Assembly (NCBI GenBank): GCA_020161755.1
Contig: JAIUOS010000013.1
Coordinates: forward strand, 31,660 to 95,659
Reading direction: 5' to 3'
DNA: 64,000 nt
Source of the DNA: Actinomycetota bacterium
Lineage (GTDB): Bacteria; Actinomycetota; Actinomycetes; Propionibacteriales; Propionibacteriaceae
Numbering within the stretch: the stretch's first letter is position 1; the number at the start of each line of letters is the position of its first letter. The notes beneath the pieces are model-generated. The model saw only the letters and a program-made list of their open reading frames with translations. It did not search any database and was not told the origin of the DNA. Positions 1-9,076 of this stretch are shown here, in pieces. Position numbers and translations under genes: made by a program.

Positions 1-2205
1 GGCCCGCCCGACTTCCTCCGGCTGTCGCCGGTCGTCCCCGACGACCGCGACCGCGCGCTCAGCCTCGGGGCGGAGGCCGGGCTGAAGGTGGCGGCCGCCC
101 TGACGGAGCTCGGCGGCCCCTTCAGCTGGCACTGCCCGGTGACCGTGACCGCTGCCGGTCCGGGCGCCGCCGGCCTGCTCGCCCGACTGCGGGCGCTGCC
201 GCTGGGCGGCTACGGGTTCACCGTGGTCGGCCACGGGCCGGCCGACGTGTGCTTCCTCGACGGCGACGCTCCCGCGACCGACGGCTGCGGCACGGTCATC
301 GCGGTCGGCGCGGGCGGCTCGTACGCCCTGTACGAGCGGGCGGCACGTTCCCACCGCACCCTGGCCGTCGGCGTGGCCGGTGAGGACCTGTCCTGGTGGC
401 CGGAGGTCGTGAACGCCCTGGCGTCGAACCTCCCCCTGGACTGTGCGCTGGCCGCGGTGGTGCCGGACGCCTGGGTCGGTGGACTCACCGCACCGCTCAC
501 CGCCACCACCCTGGAGATCACCCGCGCCGACAAGGGCTGGCGCGGTCCGCAGACCGAGGCCACCTTCCGGGGGCCGAGCGCGGGTGGGCGTGGGGCCGGC
601 CCGGTGGAGATCGAGGTGGAGGGGATGGCCGCCGCCGAGCCGCCCGGCGCGGCGGCGGCGGACGACCCGCGACGGCTGGTCGTCGAGTTCCGCGACGGCC
701 TGCGCAAGGTGCGGACGGTGCTGCCGCCCGCGCGTCCGCTCACCCTCGAGGTCGCCATCGCCGTGCCCGGACGCGGCCAGGCGGCCGGGGCGATCGCGGT
801 GCCCGACCCGGGCGCGGCCGAGGACGTGGTCACCCTGGACGTGGTCGCCTCCGGCCCGGTGTGGCCGGCACCGCAGGTGGCACAGATCGCCTGGCCGGTG
901 CACGACCACGACGAGCCGAGCACCTCGGCGGTGTTCGCCCTCACCACGCCGGCCGGCGGCCAGGCCGTCACGATCGGCATCACCGTGCTGTACCGGGGGC
1001 GTCCGCTCCAGCAGGCCGACATCGTGGCCGCCGTCCGCGACGTGGCGGTGCCGGGCGAGCGGGTGCGGGTGGTGGTGCGCAGCACGAGCACGCCGCCGGC
1101 GCCGGCCCTGATCACCACCCCGGCGGTGTCGAGCCTGGACGCCACCGGGAGCGAGCTGCGCAACACGTTCACCGGCGCGGCGATCGGCCTGGTCGAGCTG
1201 GACGGCGTCCTGGACGCCTTCGAGCAGCGGATCTCGCGCACGCTCGGGGTGGACGACGCCCCGGAGTCGCTCACCGACCCGGCCGCGGTGTCGCTGTTGG
1301 TCGACCTCGCCCGGCAGGGCGCGGGCCTGCGCGACCTGATCGCCCCGCTCGGCCTGGACGGCGCCGGTGCGGTCAGCCTGCTGGTGCAGCCGGCGTCCCG
1401 GGTGCTGCCGCTCGAACTGGTGTACTCCGGCGCGGTGCCGCGCCGGACCGGGGCGAAGCTCTGCGCGCACGTCCACACCCCACCCGCGCCGGGCGAGGCC
1501 TGTGACCGCACCAGCTCGCGGGTGGTCTGCCCCTACGCGTTCTGGGCGCTGAACCGCACGGTCGTGCGCACGGTCGTGCTGCCGGACGGGCGTCCGCGCC
1601 CGATGCCGCCCACGCTCGACCTCGAACCGGTGCTGCTGGCCGCCAGCACCCGCGCCGACTTCGGGGCGGCCGCCGACCGGCGTCCCAGCGACCTGCTCAC
1701 CGCGGCCTGCGCGGCGCTGTTCGGCACGGTCGAGCGGGTGACCAGCTGGACGGCGTGGCGCCGCGAGGTGGCCGCGCGCCACCCCGACCTGCTGGTGCTG
1801 CTCGCGCACACCGAGGTCGCCGGGGGCGAGGCGACGCTCCAGATCGGTCGCAACTCGTTCCTGGCCCGTCCCGACGTCAGCACCGCGATGCTCGGCGGCT
1901 CGCCGCTGGTGCTACTCGTCGCGTGCGCGTCCGCGGTCGCCGGCGACGAGTTCGGCACGCTGCCGGGCACGTTCACCGCGCGTGGCGCCGCCGCGGTGGT
2001 GGGGCTGCTGACGAAGCTGTCCGGGTCGCAGGGCGGCCGGGCGGCGCAGGCCGTCCTCACCGCGCTGCACGGTGCGGGGGGCGCAGGGCCGGTCGGGCTC
2101 GGCGCGGCCCTGGCGACGGCGCGACGCGACCTGGTCGCCCAGGGGCTGCTGGTCGGCATGATGCTGGTCGCCCACGGCGAGATCGACGTCCGGATCGGGG
2201 GATGA
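1..2205 (+). CDS. CHAT-domain (caspase-like) protein, 5' end outside window
   Basis: The reading frame is open from base 1, so the N-terminus lies outside the window. The GTG at 88 is internal in my reading because the frame continues upstream without a stop. The last ~220 residues look like a CHAT (caspase/HetF-associated) domain. A hydrophobic strand ends in LLAHTE, with the His codon at 1807-1809, and a second ends in LLVACAS, with the Cys codon at 1924-1926. Their spacing and order fit the His/Cys dyad of clan CD peptidases. The C-terminus has the alternating helix/strand pattern that closes such folds. The N-terminal 350 residues are Ala/Gly/Val-rich and I cannot assign them. The gene ends one base before a metallo-beta-lactamase gene, so the two are probably co-transcribed. 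CHAT proteases next to MBL-fold proteins are known from predicted bacterial conflict systems. That role is inferred. Confidence 0.7.
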   Translation, partial: GPPDFLRLSPVVPDDRDRALSLGAEAGLKVAAALTELGGPFSWHCPVTVTAAGPGAAGLLARLRALPLGGYGFTVVGHGPADVCFLDGDAPATDGCGTVIAVGAGGSYALYERAARSHRTLAVGVAGEDLSWWPEVVNALASNLPLDCALAAVVPDAWVGGLTAPLTATTLEITRADKGWRGPQTEATFRGPSAGGRGAGPVEIEVEGMAAAEPPGAAAADDPRRLVVEFRDGLRKVRTVLPPARPLTLEVAIAVPGRGQAAGAIAVPDPGAAEDVVTLDVVASGPVWPAPQVAQIAWPVHDHDEPSTSAVFALTTPAGGQAVTIGITVLYRGRPLQQADIVAAVRDVAVPGERVRVVVRSTSTPPAPALITTPAVSSLDATGSELRNTFTGAAIGLVELDGVLDAFEQRISRTLGVDDAPESLTDPAAVSLLVDLARQGAGLRDLIAPLGLDGAGAVSLLVQPASRVLPLELVYSGAVPRRTGAKLCAHVHTPPAPGEACDRTSSRVVCPYAFWALNRTVVRTVVLPDGRPRPMPPTLDLEPVLLAASTRADFGAAADRRPSDLLTAACAALFGTVERVTSWTAWRREVAARHPDLLVLLAHTEVAGGEATLQIGRNSFLARPDVSTAMLGGSPLVLLVACASAVAGDEFGTLPGTFTARGAAAVVGLLTKLSGSQGGRAAQAVLTALHGAGGAGPVGLGAALATARRDLVAQGLLVGMMLVAHGEIDVRIGG

Positions 2206-2206
2206 G

Positions 2207-3301
2207 GTGTTCGCGATCGAGATGCTGCCGGCCGGTCAGGGCGACGCCCTGGTGGTCGAGTACGGTCCGTCGGCGAGCGCGAAGCGACTGCTGATCGACG
2301 GCGGGCCGGTGTTGCACTGGCCCGAGATCCGCGCGCGGCTGCTGAAGCGGCGCGAGACCCACTACGAGGCGCTGGTGGTGACCCACATCGACGAGGACCA
2401 CATCGGCGGCGTGCTCGCCCTGCTGGACGACCCCGACCTGCGCAGCCGGGTCGACGTGGTGTGGTTCAACGGCTACGTGCACTGCACGGCCGGCGGCAGC
2501 GTCCTGGGACCGATCCACGGGGAGCAGCTGACCCGGCGCATCGCCGAGGGCGGCTACCGGTGGAACGACAGCTTCCCGAACCCGCCGGCGCCGGGCACCG
2601 GCGGCCCGATCGTGGTCGGCACCCAGCGGCCGCTGCCCGTGGTCGAGCTGGACGGTGGGGCTCGGGTGGTCGTGCTCGCCCCGGGACCGAAGAAGCTGAA
2701 GGCGCTGGCGAAGGTGTGGGAGCGGGTCGTCACCGACGCGGGTCTCGTGCCGGGCGCCGGCGCCGGGGGAGAGGGCGCTAAGGTGGCCCAGAAGCCGAAG
2801 GTGGTGCCGCCGCTGCCGCCGGTGCTCGACCGGGCCGCGCTGGAGGCGATGGCCGCGCCGTCGCCGAAGGACTCCTCGGCCGCCAACGGCAGCAGCATCT
2901 CGTTCGTGCTGGAGTTCGGCGGCAAGCGGCTGCTGCTCACCGGCGACGTGCACGCCGACACCCTGCTGGCGGGCCTGACCCGCTACGCCGAACTGGTCGG
3001 CGAGCCGCGTCCGCACTTCGACCTGGTGAAGCTGCCGCACCACGGCAGCGACGCCAACGTGACCGCGGCGCTGGTGGCCGCGATCGACGCCCGCCGCTAC
3101 CTCGTCTCCAGCAACGGCGACGGCTACGGCCACCCCGACGACGCCACGATCGCACGGCTGATCCTCGGCTCGCCCGGCCCGATCACGGTCTACGGCGACT
3201 ATGCCGGTTACCGGATGTTGCCCTGGGCCGAGCGCGCCGCCGAGGCCGGCCTGACCGTGAAGCTCCCGAAGTCCAAGCCCGGCCTCCGCGTCCCCGTGTG
3301 A
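2207..3301 (+). CDS. ComEC/Rec2-like metallo-beta-lactamase-fold hydrolase
   Basis: A 364-aa soluble protein of the MBL fold. The metal site is visible as THIDEDHIGG (the HxDxDH-type motif), then LLLTGDVH (bridging Asp) and KLPHHGSD (distal His). These are the signatures of the ComEC-like branch. There are no membrane segments, unlike full ComEC. The GTG start at 2207 is one base after the TGA of the CHAT gene, which implies translational coupling. A segment of ~60 residues between the two motif blocks is Pro/Ala/Lys-rich and may be a flexible insert. Solitary ComEC-like MBL proteins often act as nucleases or phosphodiesterases and recur as partners of proteases in defence-type loci, for example the MBL subunit of type I Avs systems. 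Substrate unknown. Confidence 0.8.
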   Translation: MFAIEMLPAGQGDALVVEYGPSASAKRLLIDGGPVLHWPEIRARLLKRRETHYEALVVTHIDEDHIGGVLALLDDPDLRSRVDVVWFNGYVHCTAGGSVLGPIHGEQLTRRIAEGGYRWNDSFPNPPAPGTGGPIVVGTQRPLPVVELDGGARVVVLAPGPKKLKALAKVWERVVTDAGLVPGAGAGGEGAKVAQKPKVVPPLPPVLDRAALEAMAAPSPKDSSAANGSSISFVLEFGGKRLLLTGDVHADTLLAGLTRYAELVGEPRPHFDLVKLPHHGSDANVTAALVAAIDARRYLVSSNGDGYGHPDDATIARLILGSPGPITVYGDYAGYRMLPWAERAAEAGLTVKLPKSKPGLRVPV

Positions 3302-3405
3302 CGTGTCAGGAAGCGAACTTGTCTGTTCCTCGGCCCGCTGGCGCGGCCCTCGTCAAGACGTCGTCCGCGTCCTGCCGCTGACGCGTCAGGACGCGAACTT
3401 GTCTG
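3301..3405. repeat. 25-nt imperfect direct repeat around the nhaA stop
   Basis: Bases 3301-3325 and 3381-3405 match at 23 of 25 positions. The shared core is GCGAACTTGTCTG. The downstream copy contains the nhaA stop and its last codons (Asp-Lys-Phe-Ala-Ser). The other copy begins at the final base of the MBL stop codon and could encode the same tail in another frame. The second copy also contains the short palindrome GCGTCAGGACGC. The 80-base period is not a multiple of three. A local duplication or a decayed interspersed element would explain it. Confidence 0.6.
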
Positions 3406-4699
3406 GTGTGCCGTCGGCGTCGGCGTCCACGGCCTCCTCGGCCTCGACGTCGCGGTAGTGGCGGTTGCGCAGGCCGAGCACCACCGAGGCCAGCAGGGCC
3501 GCCACCACGGACGCGGTCAGGATCGCGACCTTGCCGATGTCGTCCTCGGGGCTGCCCTGGCCGAAGCTCAACTCGCTGACCAGCAGCGACACCGTGAACC
3601 CGATGCCGCCGAGCACGGCGAGACCGAACACGTCGACCCAGGCCAGGTCGGGGTCCAGCGACGCGTGCCGCAGGCGCGTGACCAGCCAGGTCGAGCCGGT
3701 GATGCCGATCGCCTTGCCCACGACGAGCCCGACGATCACGCCGAGGCCGATCGGGCTGGACACCGCGTCCACGAAGCCGCTCCAGCCGCCCACGGCCACG
3801 CCGGCGGAGAAGAACGCGAACACCGGCACCGCCACCCCGGCCGAGAAAGGCCGGATCCGGTGCTCCAGCACGCCGGCCAACCCGTGCGCCTGGTCGCTCC
3901 CGGCGGGCGGACGGACGGGCACCGCGAACGCCAGCAGCACCCCCGCCACGGTGGCGTGCACGCCGGAGGCGTAGCAGAGCGCCCAGGCCACCACCGCGAT
4001 CGGCGCCAGGCACACCCACGGCGCCCACCAGCGGCTGACCAGGAAACCCTGGAACCGGTAGGCGATGACGGCGAACACCGCCACCGCCACCAGCACCCCA
4101 CCCAGATAGCCCAGGTCGAGGTCACGGGAGTAGAAGATCGCGATGATCGTGATCGCGATCAGGTCGTCGGCCACGGCGAGCGTGAGCAGGAACGTGCGCA
4201 GGGCCGCCGGCAGGTGCGAGCCGATGACGGCCAGCACGGCCAGGGCGAAGGCGATGTCGGTCGCTGCCGGGATCGCCCAGCCCGCGGCGGCCTTCGGGTC
4301 GGCGGCATTGAACGCGAAATAGATGGCGGCCGGCAGCGCCGCGCCGCCGAACGCGGCCACCACCGGCACCAGGGCGGTGCGGAAGTCCCGCAGGTCGCCG
4401 ACAACGAACTCGTGCTTGAGCTCCAGGCCGACCAGGAAGAAGAAGACCGCGAGCAGCGCGTCCGCCGCCCAGTGGCCCACCGACAGGTCGAGGTCGATGC
4501 CGGCGACGGTGCCGCCGACGTGGGCGTCCCGCAGACCGAAGTAGGCGTCGGGGGCGAGGTTGGCGAACAGCATCGCGCCGGCCGCCGCGATCAGCAGCAG
4601 GATGCCGCCCACGGACTCGCGCCGCAGGATCCCCTGGACCCGGACGAACTCGGCGTACGCGCCGCGGGCCAGCGTGACCGGGGCCGGCTGACGGGTCAC
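3386..4699 (-). CDS. nhaA: Na+/H+ antiporter NhaA
   Basis: A 437-aa polytopic membrane protein of the NhaA family, which exchanges internal Na+ for external protons in pH and salt homeostasis. The ion-binding pair is seen in [10 protein letters not shown] (Asp178-Asp179, matching D163/D164 of E. coli), and the unwound-helix motif in [10 protein letters not shown] (Asp148, matching D133). [12 protein letters not shown] is the conserved amphipathic region after the first helices. It is about 50 residues longer than the E. coli protein because of a charged, acidic C-terminal tail. The GTG start at 4699 overlaps the stop of the upstream M13 peptidase by four bases (GTGA), so the two are translationally coupled. 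A much longer frame is open upstream, but that part is antisense-frame noise across the peptidase gene. The 3' end falls in a 25-nt direct repeat. Confidence 0.93.
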   Translation of the reverse strand: MTRQPAPVTLARGAYAEFVRVQGILRRESVGGILLLIAAAGAMLFANLAPDAYFGLRDAHVGGTVAGIDLDLSVGHWAADALLAVFFFLVGLELKHEFVVGDLRDFRTALVPVVAAFGGAALPAAIYFAFNAADPKAAAGWAIPAATDIAFALAVLAVIGSHLPAALRTFLLTLAVADDLIAITIIAIFYSRDLDLGYLGGVLVAVAVFAVIAYRFQGFLVSRWWAPWVCLAPIAVVAWALCYASGVHATVAGVLLAFAVPVRPPAGSDQAHGLAGVLEHRIRPFSAGVAVPVFAFFSAGVAVGGWSGFVDAVSSPIGLGVIVGLVVGKAIGITGSTWLVTRLRHASLDPDLAWVDVFGLAVLGGIGFTVSLLVSELSFGQGSPEDDIGKVAILTASVVAALLASVVLGLRNRHYRDVEAEEAVDADADGTPDKFAS

Positions 4700-6612
4700 C
4701 AGATCTCCACCCGGTCGGACGGGTCGAGCCACTCGGCGTCGGTCTCGGTGACCCCGAACGCCGCGTAGAAGGACGGCAGGTTGCGGACCACCTGGTTGCA
4801 GCGGAACTCCTCGGGGGAGTGCGGGTCGGTCGCGATCTGCTGGCGCAGCGCCTCGTCCCGCCGCTTGCCCTGCCAGGCCCGCGCCCAGGACAGGAAGAAC
4901 CGCTGCTCGGCCGGGATGCCGTCCACCGGCTCCGGCGCGCCGTCCAGCGAGAGCTGCCAGGCGTCGTAGGCGATCGCGGCACCGCCGAGGTCGCCGATGT
5001 TCTCCCCGATGGTGAGCTCGCCGTTGACGTGGACGTCGGGCAGTTGCGCGGGTGCCAGCGCCGAGTACTGGCCGATCAGCGCCCGGGTGCGGACGGTGAA
5101 CGCCTCGCGGTCCTTCGGGGTCCACCAGTCGCGCAGGCGTCCCTCGCCGTCGCAGGTGGAGCCCTGGTCGTCGAAGCCGTGCCCGATCTCGTGCCCGATC
5201 ACCGCCCCGATCGCACCGTAGTTCAGGGCGTCGTCGGCGTCGGGGTCGAAGAACGGCGGCTGCAGGATGGCGGCCGGGAACACGATCTCGTTGCGCAGCG
5301 GGTGGTAGTAGGCGTTCACGGTCTGCGGCGTCATCAGCCACTCCCACGTGCGGATCGGTCCGGACAGCTTGCCCAGTTCGTCGTCGGTGTGGAACGCGGC
5401 GGCGCGCAGCACGTTGCCGACCAGGTCGTCCGGCTCGATCTCCAGGGCCGAGTAGTCCATCCACACGTCGGGGTAGCCGATCTTCGGCGTGAAGTGCTCG
5501 AGCTTGTTCAGCGCCTCGGCGCGGGTCGGCTCGGTCATCCAGTCCAGGTCGGTGATCGAGCGCCGGTAGGCCTCGAGCAGGTTCGCGACCAGGGCGTCCA
5601 TGCGGACCTTGGACGCGGGCGGGAAGTGCCGCTCGACGTACAGCTTGCCGACCGCCTCGCCGAGCGTCCGCTCGACCAGGTCGACGCCCCGCTTCCAGCG
5701 CTCGCGCAGCTGCGGGACGCCCTGGAGGACGGTGCCGTAGAAGTCGAACCGCGCCTGCACCAGCGGGTCGGGCAGGTAGGGCGACAGCGCCGAGACCAGC
5801 GACCAGCGGCACCACTGCTTCCAGTCCTCCAGGCGGGACGGGGTCAGCAGCGCGGCCAGGCCGGGGAAGAAGGACGGCTGCGCGACGATGATCTCGTCGA
5901 CCACGGGGACGCCGGCCGCGGCCAGCACCCGGGTCCAGGCCACGCCGGTGGCGTCGAGGTCGGCCGGCGTGGTGGGGTTGTACATCTGGCGCATGTCGCG
6001 GGTGCGCACCTTGTCCCAGTGCAGCGCGGCCACCTCGGTCTCCAGCCCGACGATGGTCGCGCCGGCGCTGGAGGTGAGCTCGGCCAGGGTCATCGTGGCC
6101 TCGACGTGGTCGCGGTACGCGGCGAGGATCCGGGCGTGCTGCTCGAGGCGGTAGTACTCCTCGTCGGGTAGCCCGATGCCGGCCTGGCCGACGAACAACG
6201 CGTAGCGGGTCGGTTCGCCGGGATCGGCGTCGACGTCGAAGCCGATCGGGGCGCCGGTGCCGCGGCGCAGGCTGCGTCCGAAGTAGTCGAGGAGGTCGTC
6301 GACGGTGCCGATCGCGTCGATCTCGGCCAGCAGCGGCCGCAGCGGGTCGAGCCCGGCGGCCTCGATGCGCTCGGTGTCGGCGAAGCTGCCGAACATGTGC
6401 TCCACGAGGTGGGCCTCGGTGCCCGGCGCGGAGCCGGACAGGCCGGTCACGATGTCGCGGATCGCCCGCTCGGAGGCGTCCCTCAGTTCGATGAAGGCAC
6501 CGGCGGCGTGTTTGTCCGCGGGGATCTCCGCCGTGGCGAGCCAGCGCCCGTTCACGTGGCGGAACAGGTCGTCCTGCGCGCGGACGTCGGGATTGAGGTC
6601 GAAAGCAGTCAC
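4696..6612 (-). CDS. pepO: M13-family zinc metalloendopeptidase (PepO/neprilysin-like)
   Basis: A 638-aa peptidase of family M13. Zinc ligands and catalytic Glu are in HEIGH (474-478), the third ligand in GENIGD (Glu537), and substrate-binding elements in NAYYHP (433-438) and [10 protein letters not shown]. The length is typical of bacterial PepO. No signal peptide or membrane anchor is visible, so it probably acts in the cytoplasm on oligopeptides. ATG start at 6612. The stop overlaps the nhaA start by four bases, and the promoter is shared in opposite orientation with the LacI gene at 6720. The link to nhaA is unexplained. Confidence 0.93.
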   Translation of the reverse strand: MTAFDLNPDVRAQDDLFRHVNGRWLATAEIPADKHAAGAFIELRDASERAIRDIVTGLSGSAPGTEAHLVEHMFGSFADTERIEAAGLDPLRPLLAEIDAIGTVDDLLDYFGRSLRRGTGAPIGFDVDADPGEPTRYALFVGQAGIGLPDEEYYRLEQHARILAAYRDHVEATMTLAELTSSAGATIVGLETEVAALHWDKVRTRDMRQMYNPTTPADLDATGVAWTRVLAAAGVPVVDEIIVAQPSFFPGLAALLTPSRLEDWKQWCRWSLVSALSPYLPDPLVQARFDFYGTVLQGVPQLRERWKRGVDLVERTLGEAVGKLYVERHFPPASKVRMDALVANLLEAYRRSITDLDWMTEPTRAEALNKLEHFTPKIGYPDVWMDYSALEIEPDDLVGNVLRAAAFHTDDELGKLSGPIRTWEWLMTPQTVNAYYHPLRNEIVFPAAILQPPFFDPDADDALNYGAIGAVIGHEIGHGFDDQGSTCDGEGRLRDWWTPKDREAFTVRTRALIGQYSALAPAQLPDVHVNGELTIGENIGDLGGAAIAYDAWQLSLDGAPEPVDGIPAEQRFFLSWARAWQGKRRDEALRQQIATDPHSPEEFRCNQVVRNLPSFYAAFGVTETDAEWLDPSDRVEIW

Positions 6613-6670
6613 GGGGCCACATTATCCGGTCGCCCCACCACGGCGGAGGGGCCGTGGAGGTTGTCATGTT

Positions 6671-6706
6671 TATCGTTAAAGTGTATCGTTAACGTAATCG
6701 ATCAAC
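6671..6706 (+). promoter_or_regulatory. Candidate LacI operator region
   Basis: The divergent region between the peptidase and LacI genes is unusually AT-rich. TATCGTTAA occurs twice (6671-6679 and 6684-6692, 13 bases apart). The second copy forms the palindrome CGTTAACG (6687-6694) with the central CG step usual in LacI-family operators. ATCGATCAA follows at 6697-6705. Autoregulation is likely but inferred. Confidence 0.5.
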
Positions 6707-6719
6707 CTTGGAGGCTGTC

Positions 6720-7769
6720 ATGGGAGCAACGGCATCGCCGGTGACCATGCGGACGCTGGCGGAGAAGCTCGGCGTCTCGGTCACCACGGTCTCGAACGCC
6801 TACAGCAAGCCCGACCGGCTCTCACCCGAGCTGCGCGGGCAGATCCTGGCCACCGCCAAGGAACTCGGCTACTGCGGTCCCAGCGCTGCCGGGCGCGCGC
6901 TGCGCTCCGGACGCACCGACGTCTGCGGCTTCCTGTTCGGCGGTGAGATCGCGGACGCGTTCGCCGACCCCTACACGATCGCCTTCCTGGCCGGGCTCAG
7001 CGAATCGGTCGAGCGCTTCGGCGCGTCGGTCCTGCTGCTGCGCGCGCCCGGTGAGGGCGACGACGACGAGCTCCAGCTCCTCCAGCGCGCGGCCATCGAC
7101 GCCCTGGTCATCTGCTCGTCGACCACCGAACACCCCGGGATGGAGCTGCTGGTGCAGCGCGGCGTCCGGGTGGTCGGTGCGCAGCAGGCCGCCGAGGGCG
7201 ACTGGGTGGCGGTCAACGACGAGAAGGCCGGACGACTGATCGGCAAGCACCTCGCCAAGCTCGGGCACCGGCGGGTCACCGTCGTCGTGCCCGGTGAGCT
7301 GCCCGACGAGGAGCCGTTCGAGGTCGCCCCGGAGGAGATCGGGGCGGTCGCCGGCGCCTTCGCCGCCGAACGGTTCCGGGGCCTGCGCGAGAAGCTGCCC
7401 GACGCCGAGCTCCGGATCGTCTGCGCGGGCTGGCGGCCCAAGCAGGCCGGACGGGCCGCTGCCGGGTTCGCGCTCGACGTCCAGGACCGCCCGACGGCGA
7501 TCGTCGCGATGAGCGACCTCCTCGCCCTCGGGGTGGCGGACGCCGTCCGCGAGCGTGGCCTCCGGCCCGGACGCGACATCTCGATCACCGGCTTCGACGA
7601 CATCCCGGACGCGGCCGCGGCGGGCCTCACCACGATCCGCCAGCCCGCCACCGACAAGGGACGGCTCGCCGGCCGCCTCGCCATGGATCCCGACTACCCC
7701 CAACGCCAGATCACCCTGCCGATCGAACTCGTCGTCCGGTCGAGCACGGGCCCGGCACCCAAACGCTGA
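6720..7769 (+). CDS. LacI-family transcriptional regulator
   Basis: A 349-aa regulator with an N-terminal LacI helix-turn-helix (MRTLAEKLGVSVTTVSNAYSKP, residues ~10-31), a hinge helix (AAGRALRSGRT) and a periplasmic-binding-protein-like effector domain. The usual C-terminal signature GFDDIPDAAAAGLTTIRQP is present. The ATG at 6720 is preferred over the in-frame TTG at 6708 because GGAGG (6710-6714) lies five bases before it. The recognition helix VTTVSNA differs from the more usual VSTVSRV. It is followed 29 bases later by a 61-aa gene on the same strand. No transporter or catabolic gene adjoins it, so its effector cannot be guessed. It may regulate itself and the divergent peptidase/antiporter pair. 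Confidence 0.9.
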   Translation: MGATASPVTMRTLAEKLGVSVTTVSNAYSKPDRLSPELRGQILATAKELGYCGPSAAGRALRSGRTDVCGFLFGGEIADAFADPYTIAFLAGLSESVERFGASVLLLRAPGEGDDDELQLLQRAAIDALVICSSTTEHPGMELLVQRGVRVVGAQQAAEGDWVAVNDEKAGRLIGKHLAKLGHRRVTVVVPGELPDEEPFEVAPEEIGAVAGAFAAERFRGLREKLPDAELRIVCAGWRPKQAGRAAAGFALDVQDRPTAIVAMSDLLALGVADAVRERGLRPGRDISITGFDDIPDAAAAGLTTIRQPATDKGRLAGRLAMDPDYPQRQITLPIELVVRSSTGPAPKR

Positions 7770-7798
7770 CGCAGCCAGCAAGGAAGAGAAGAAGAGAA

Positions 7799-7984
7799 AT
7801 GATGATCCCGTTCGCCACCCAGATCGAGCTCGCCGAGCGCAACCTCGAGCAGTTCCCGGTCCTCGACGGCCGGTTCGTCGCCCAGGAGCGCACCCCGCTG
7901 CGCGAGTCGTTCGCGGCCATGATCCGCTCCGGCGCCCGGCGGAGCCTCAAGCTCGCCGACCGGCTCGACCCGCACTACGCCTGA
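7799..7984 (+). CDS. Small hypothetical protein (61 aa)
   Basis: Not recognised. It has a good purine-rich ribosome-binding region (AAGGAAGAGAAGAAGAG) just before two consecutive ATG codons (7799, 7802). It is a soluble, mixed-charge peptide predicted to be mainly helical, with an Arg/Lys-rich second half (SGARRSLKLADRLDP). It sits 29 bases behind the LacI gene and is probably co-transcribed with it. It faces the serine-hydrolase gene, ending six bases from its stop. The strong ribosome site and typical third-position bias support it being real. Confidence 0.6.
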   Translation: MMIPFATQIELAERNLEQFPVLDGRFVAQERTPLRESFAAMIRSGARRSLKLADRLDPHYA

Positions 7985-7989
7985 TCCCG

Positions 7990-8991
7990 TCAGGCGGTCA
8001 GGTCCAGCAGCAGCCCGGCGATCGGCCAGGCGCCCTCGGAGCTGTTGCCCAGCACCGAGGCGGTGGTGTCGGTGACCGGGTCGTGCACCGAACGCATGGA
8101 CACGCCGGCGTCGTAGCCCTCCATCAGCAGGGCCGGCCCGATGGCGTCCCGGTAGACGCCCAGGCCGTAGCGCAGGCCCTCCTCCGGCACGTCGTGCCGG
8201 GGTCGGATCATCTCCGCGAGCAGGTCGGGCCCGAGGATCCGTCCGGCCACCAGCGCCCGCCAGAACGCGTGCAGGTCGGCCACGGTGGAGTAGGCGCCGC
8301 CGTCCCCGTTGCCGCGCACGGGCAGGTGCAGCACGTTCGTTCGTCCACCGTCGACATCGAGGTAGCCCACTGCCGCATCGCCGGGGAGGTCGTCCGAGCG
8401 CGGGAACCCGGTGGCGAGAAGCCCCGCGCGGTCGAACACCTCGGCCTGGAGGAACTCGTGGTAGCCGGTGCCGCTGACCCGTTCGACCACCAGCGCCAGC
8501 ACGACGTAGCCGCCGTTGCAGTAGCTGAACCGTTCGCCGGGGGTGAAGGCCTGGGGGAACCCGTCCAGGACCGGCAGGAAGCCAGCGGTCTCGGCGAGGG
8601 TGTGCACCGGCACGGGCAGGACGTAGTCGGACGCGTCCCAGTCGGCCTCCTCGTCCAGGTAGTCACCGATCCCCGAGGTGTGGCTGAGCAGGTGTTCGAT
8701 CGTGACCGCGTCGTCGATCAGCGGCAGGTCGGTGCCCAGGATCGGCCGCACCGGGTCGGACAGGGCGAGCCGGCCCTGCTCGACCAGCCGCAGGACGCCC
8801 AGCGCCGTGAACGTCTTGCTGCCGCTGGCCAGCCCGAACCGGGTCTGCGGGACGACCGGGACGCCGAACGCGCGCGAAGCCAGCCCGTAGCACCGCTCGA
8901 ACACCGTCTCCTCGCCACGGCGCACGGACACGATGCCGGTGAACCGGCCCTTCTCCGCAGCCGCCTCGACGGCTGCCTCGTCGATCTGCAT
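7990..8991 (-). CDS. Serine hydrolase of the beta-lactamase/class C family
   Basis: About 333 aa with the fold of class C beta-lactamases and DD-peptidases. The nucleophile motif SxxK is SGSK in GLASGSKTFTALG, the YxN motif is YCNGGY, and HTSGIGDY is the conserved loop between them. No signal peptide, so it is probably a cytoplasmic esterase or peptidase-like enzyme and not a true beta-lactamase. I chose the ATG at 8991 (MQIDEAAVE). The longer frame to a TTG at 9027 would start inside a palindromic repeat. A GTG at 9003 is possible. It stands alone between the small gene at 7799 and the hairpin that ends korB. Confidence 0.82.
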   Translation of the reverse strand: MQIDEAAVEAAAEKGRFTGIVSVRRGEETVFERCYGLASRAFGVPVVPQTRFGLASGSKTFTALGVLRLVEQGRLALSDPVRPILGTDLPLIDDAVTIEHLLSHTSGIGDYLDEEADWDASDYVLPVPVHTLAETAGFLPVLDGFPQAFTPGERFSYCNGGYVVLALVVERVSGTGYHEFLQAEVFDRAGLLATGFPRSDDLPGDAAVGYLDVDGGRTNVLHLPVRGNGDGGAYSTVADLHAFWRALVAGRILGPDLLAEMIRPRHDVPEEGLRYGLGVYRDAIGPALLMEGYDAGVSMRSVHDPVTDTTASVLGNSSEGAWPIAGLLLDLTA

Positions 8992-9005
8992 GCCCCAGTC
9001 CACCA

Positions 9006-9073
9006 CGAACGCCACCGTTCCGGTCAAACGCCCCCGCCCAGGCGGTGGCGTTTGACCGGACCGGTGGCGTTCG
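9006..9073 (-). terminator. 27-bp hairpin repeat, probable korAB terminator
   Basis: An inverted repeat with 27-base arms (9006-9032 and 9047-9073), 26 of 27 pairing, around a 14-base loop. It starts three bases after the korB stop. There is no T-run, as is common for actinobacterial terminators. The arms begin and end in CGCCACCG/CGGTGGCG, a feature shared with the hairpins at 44844 and 45977, so it may be both an interspersed repeat and a terminator. Confidence 0.7.
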
Positions 9074-9076
9074 GCG

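Noticed and set aside
210..1511. 433-codon minus-strand frame opposite the CHAT gene
   Set aside because: Ser/Arg/Thr-rich translation without motif, typical of antisense frames in very GC-rich genes.
3386..6667. Single 1093-codon frame spanning the peptidase and NhaA
   Set aside because: Only the part from GTG 4699 encodes NhaA. The rest is an off-frame reading of the M13 gene.
8992..9027. TTG start for the serine hydrolase
   Set aside because: It falls within the palindromic repeat and adds residues not expected in the family. ATG 8991 is preferred.
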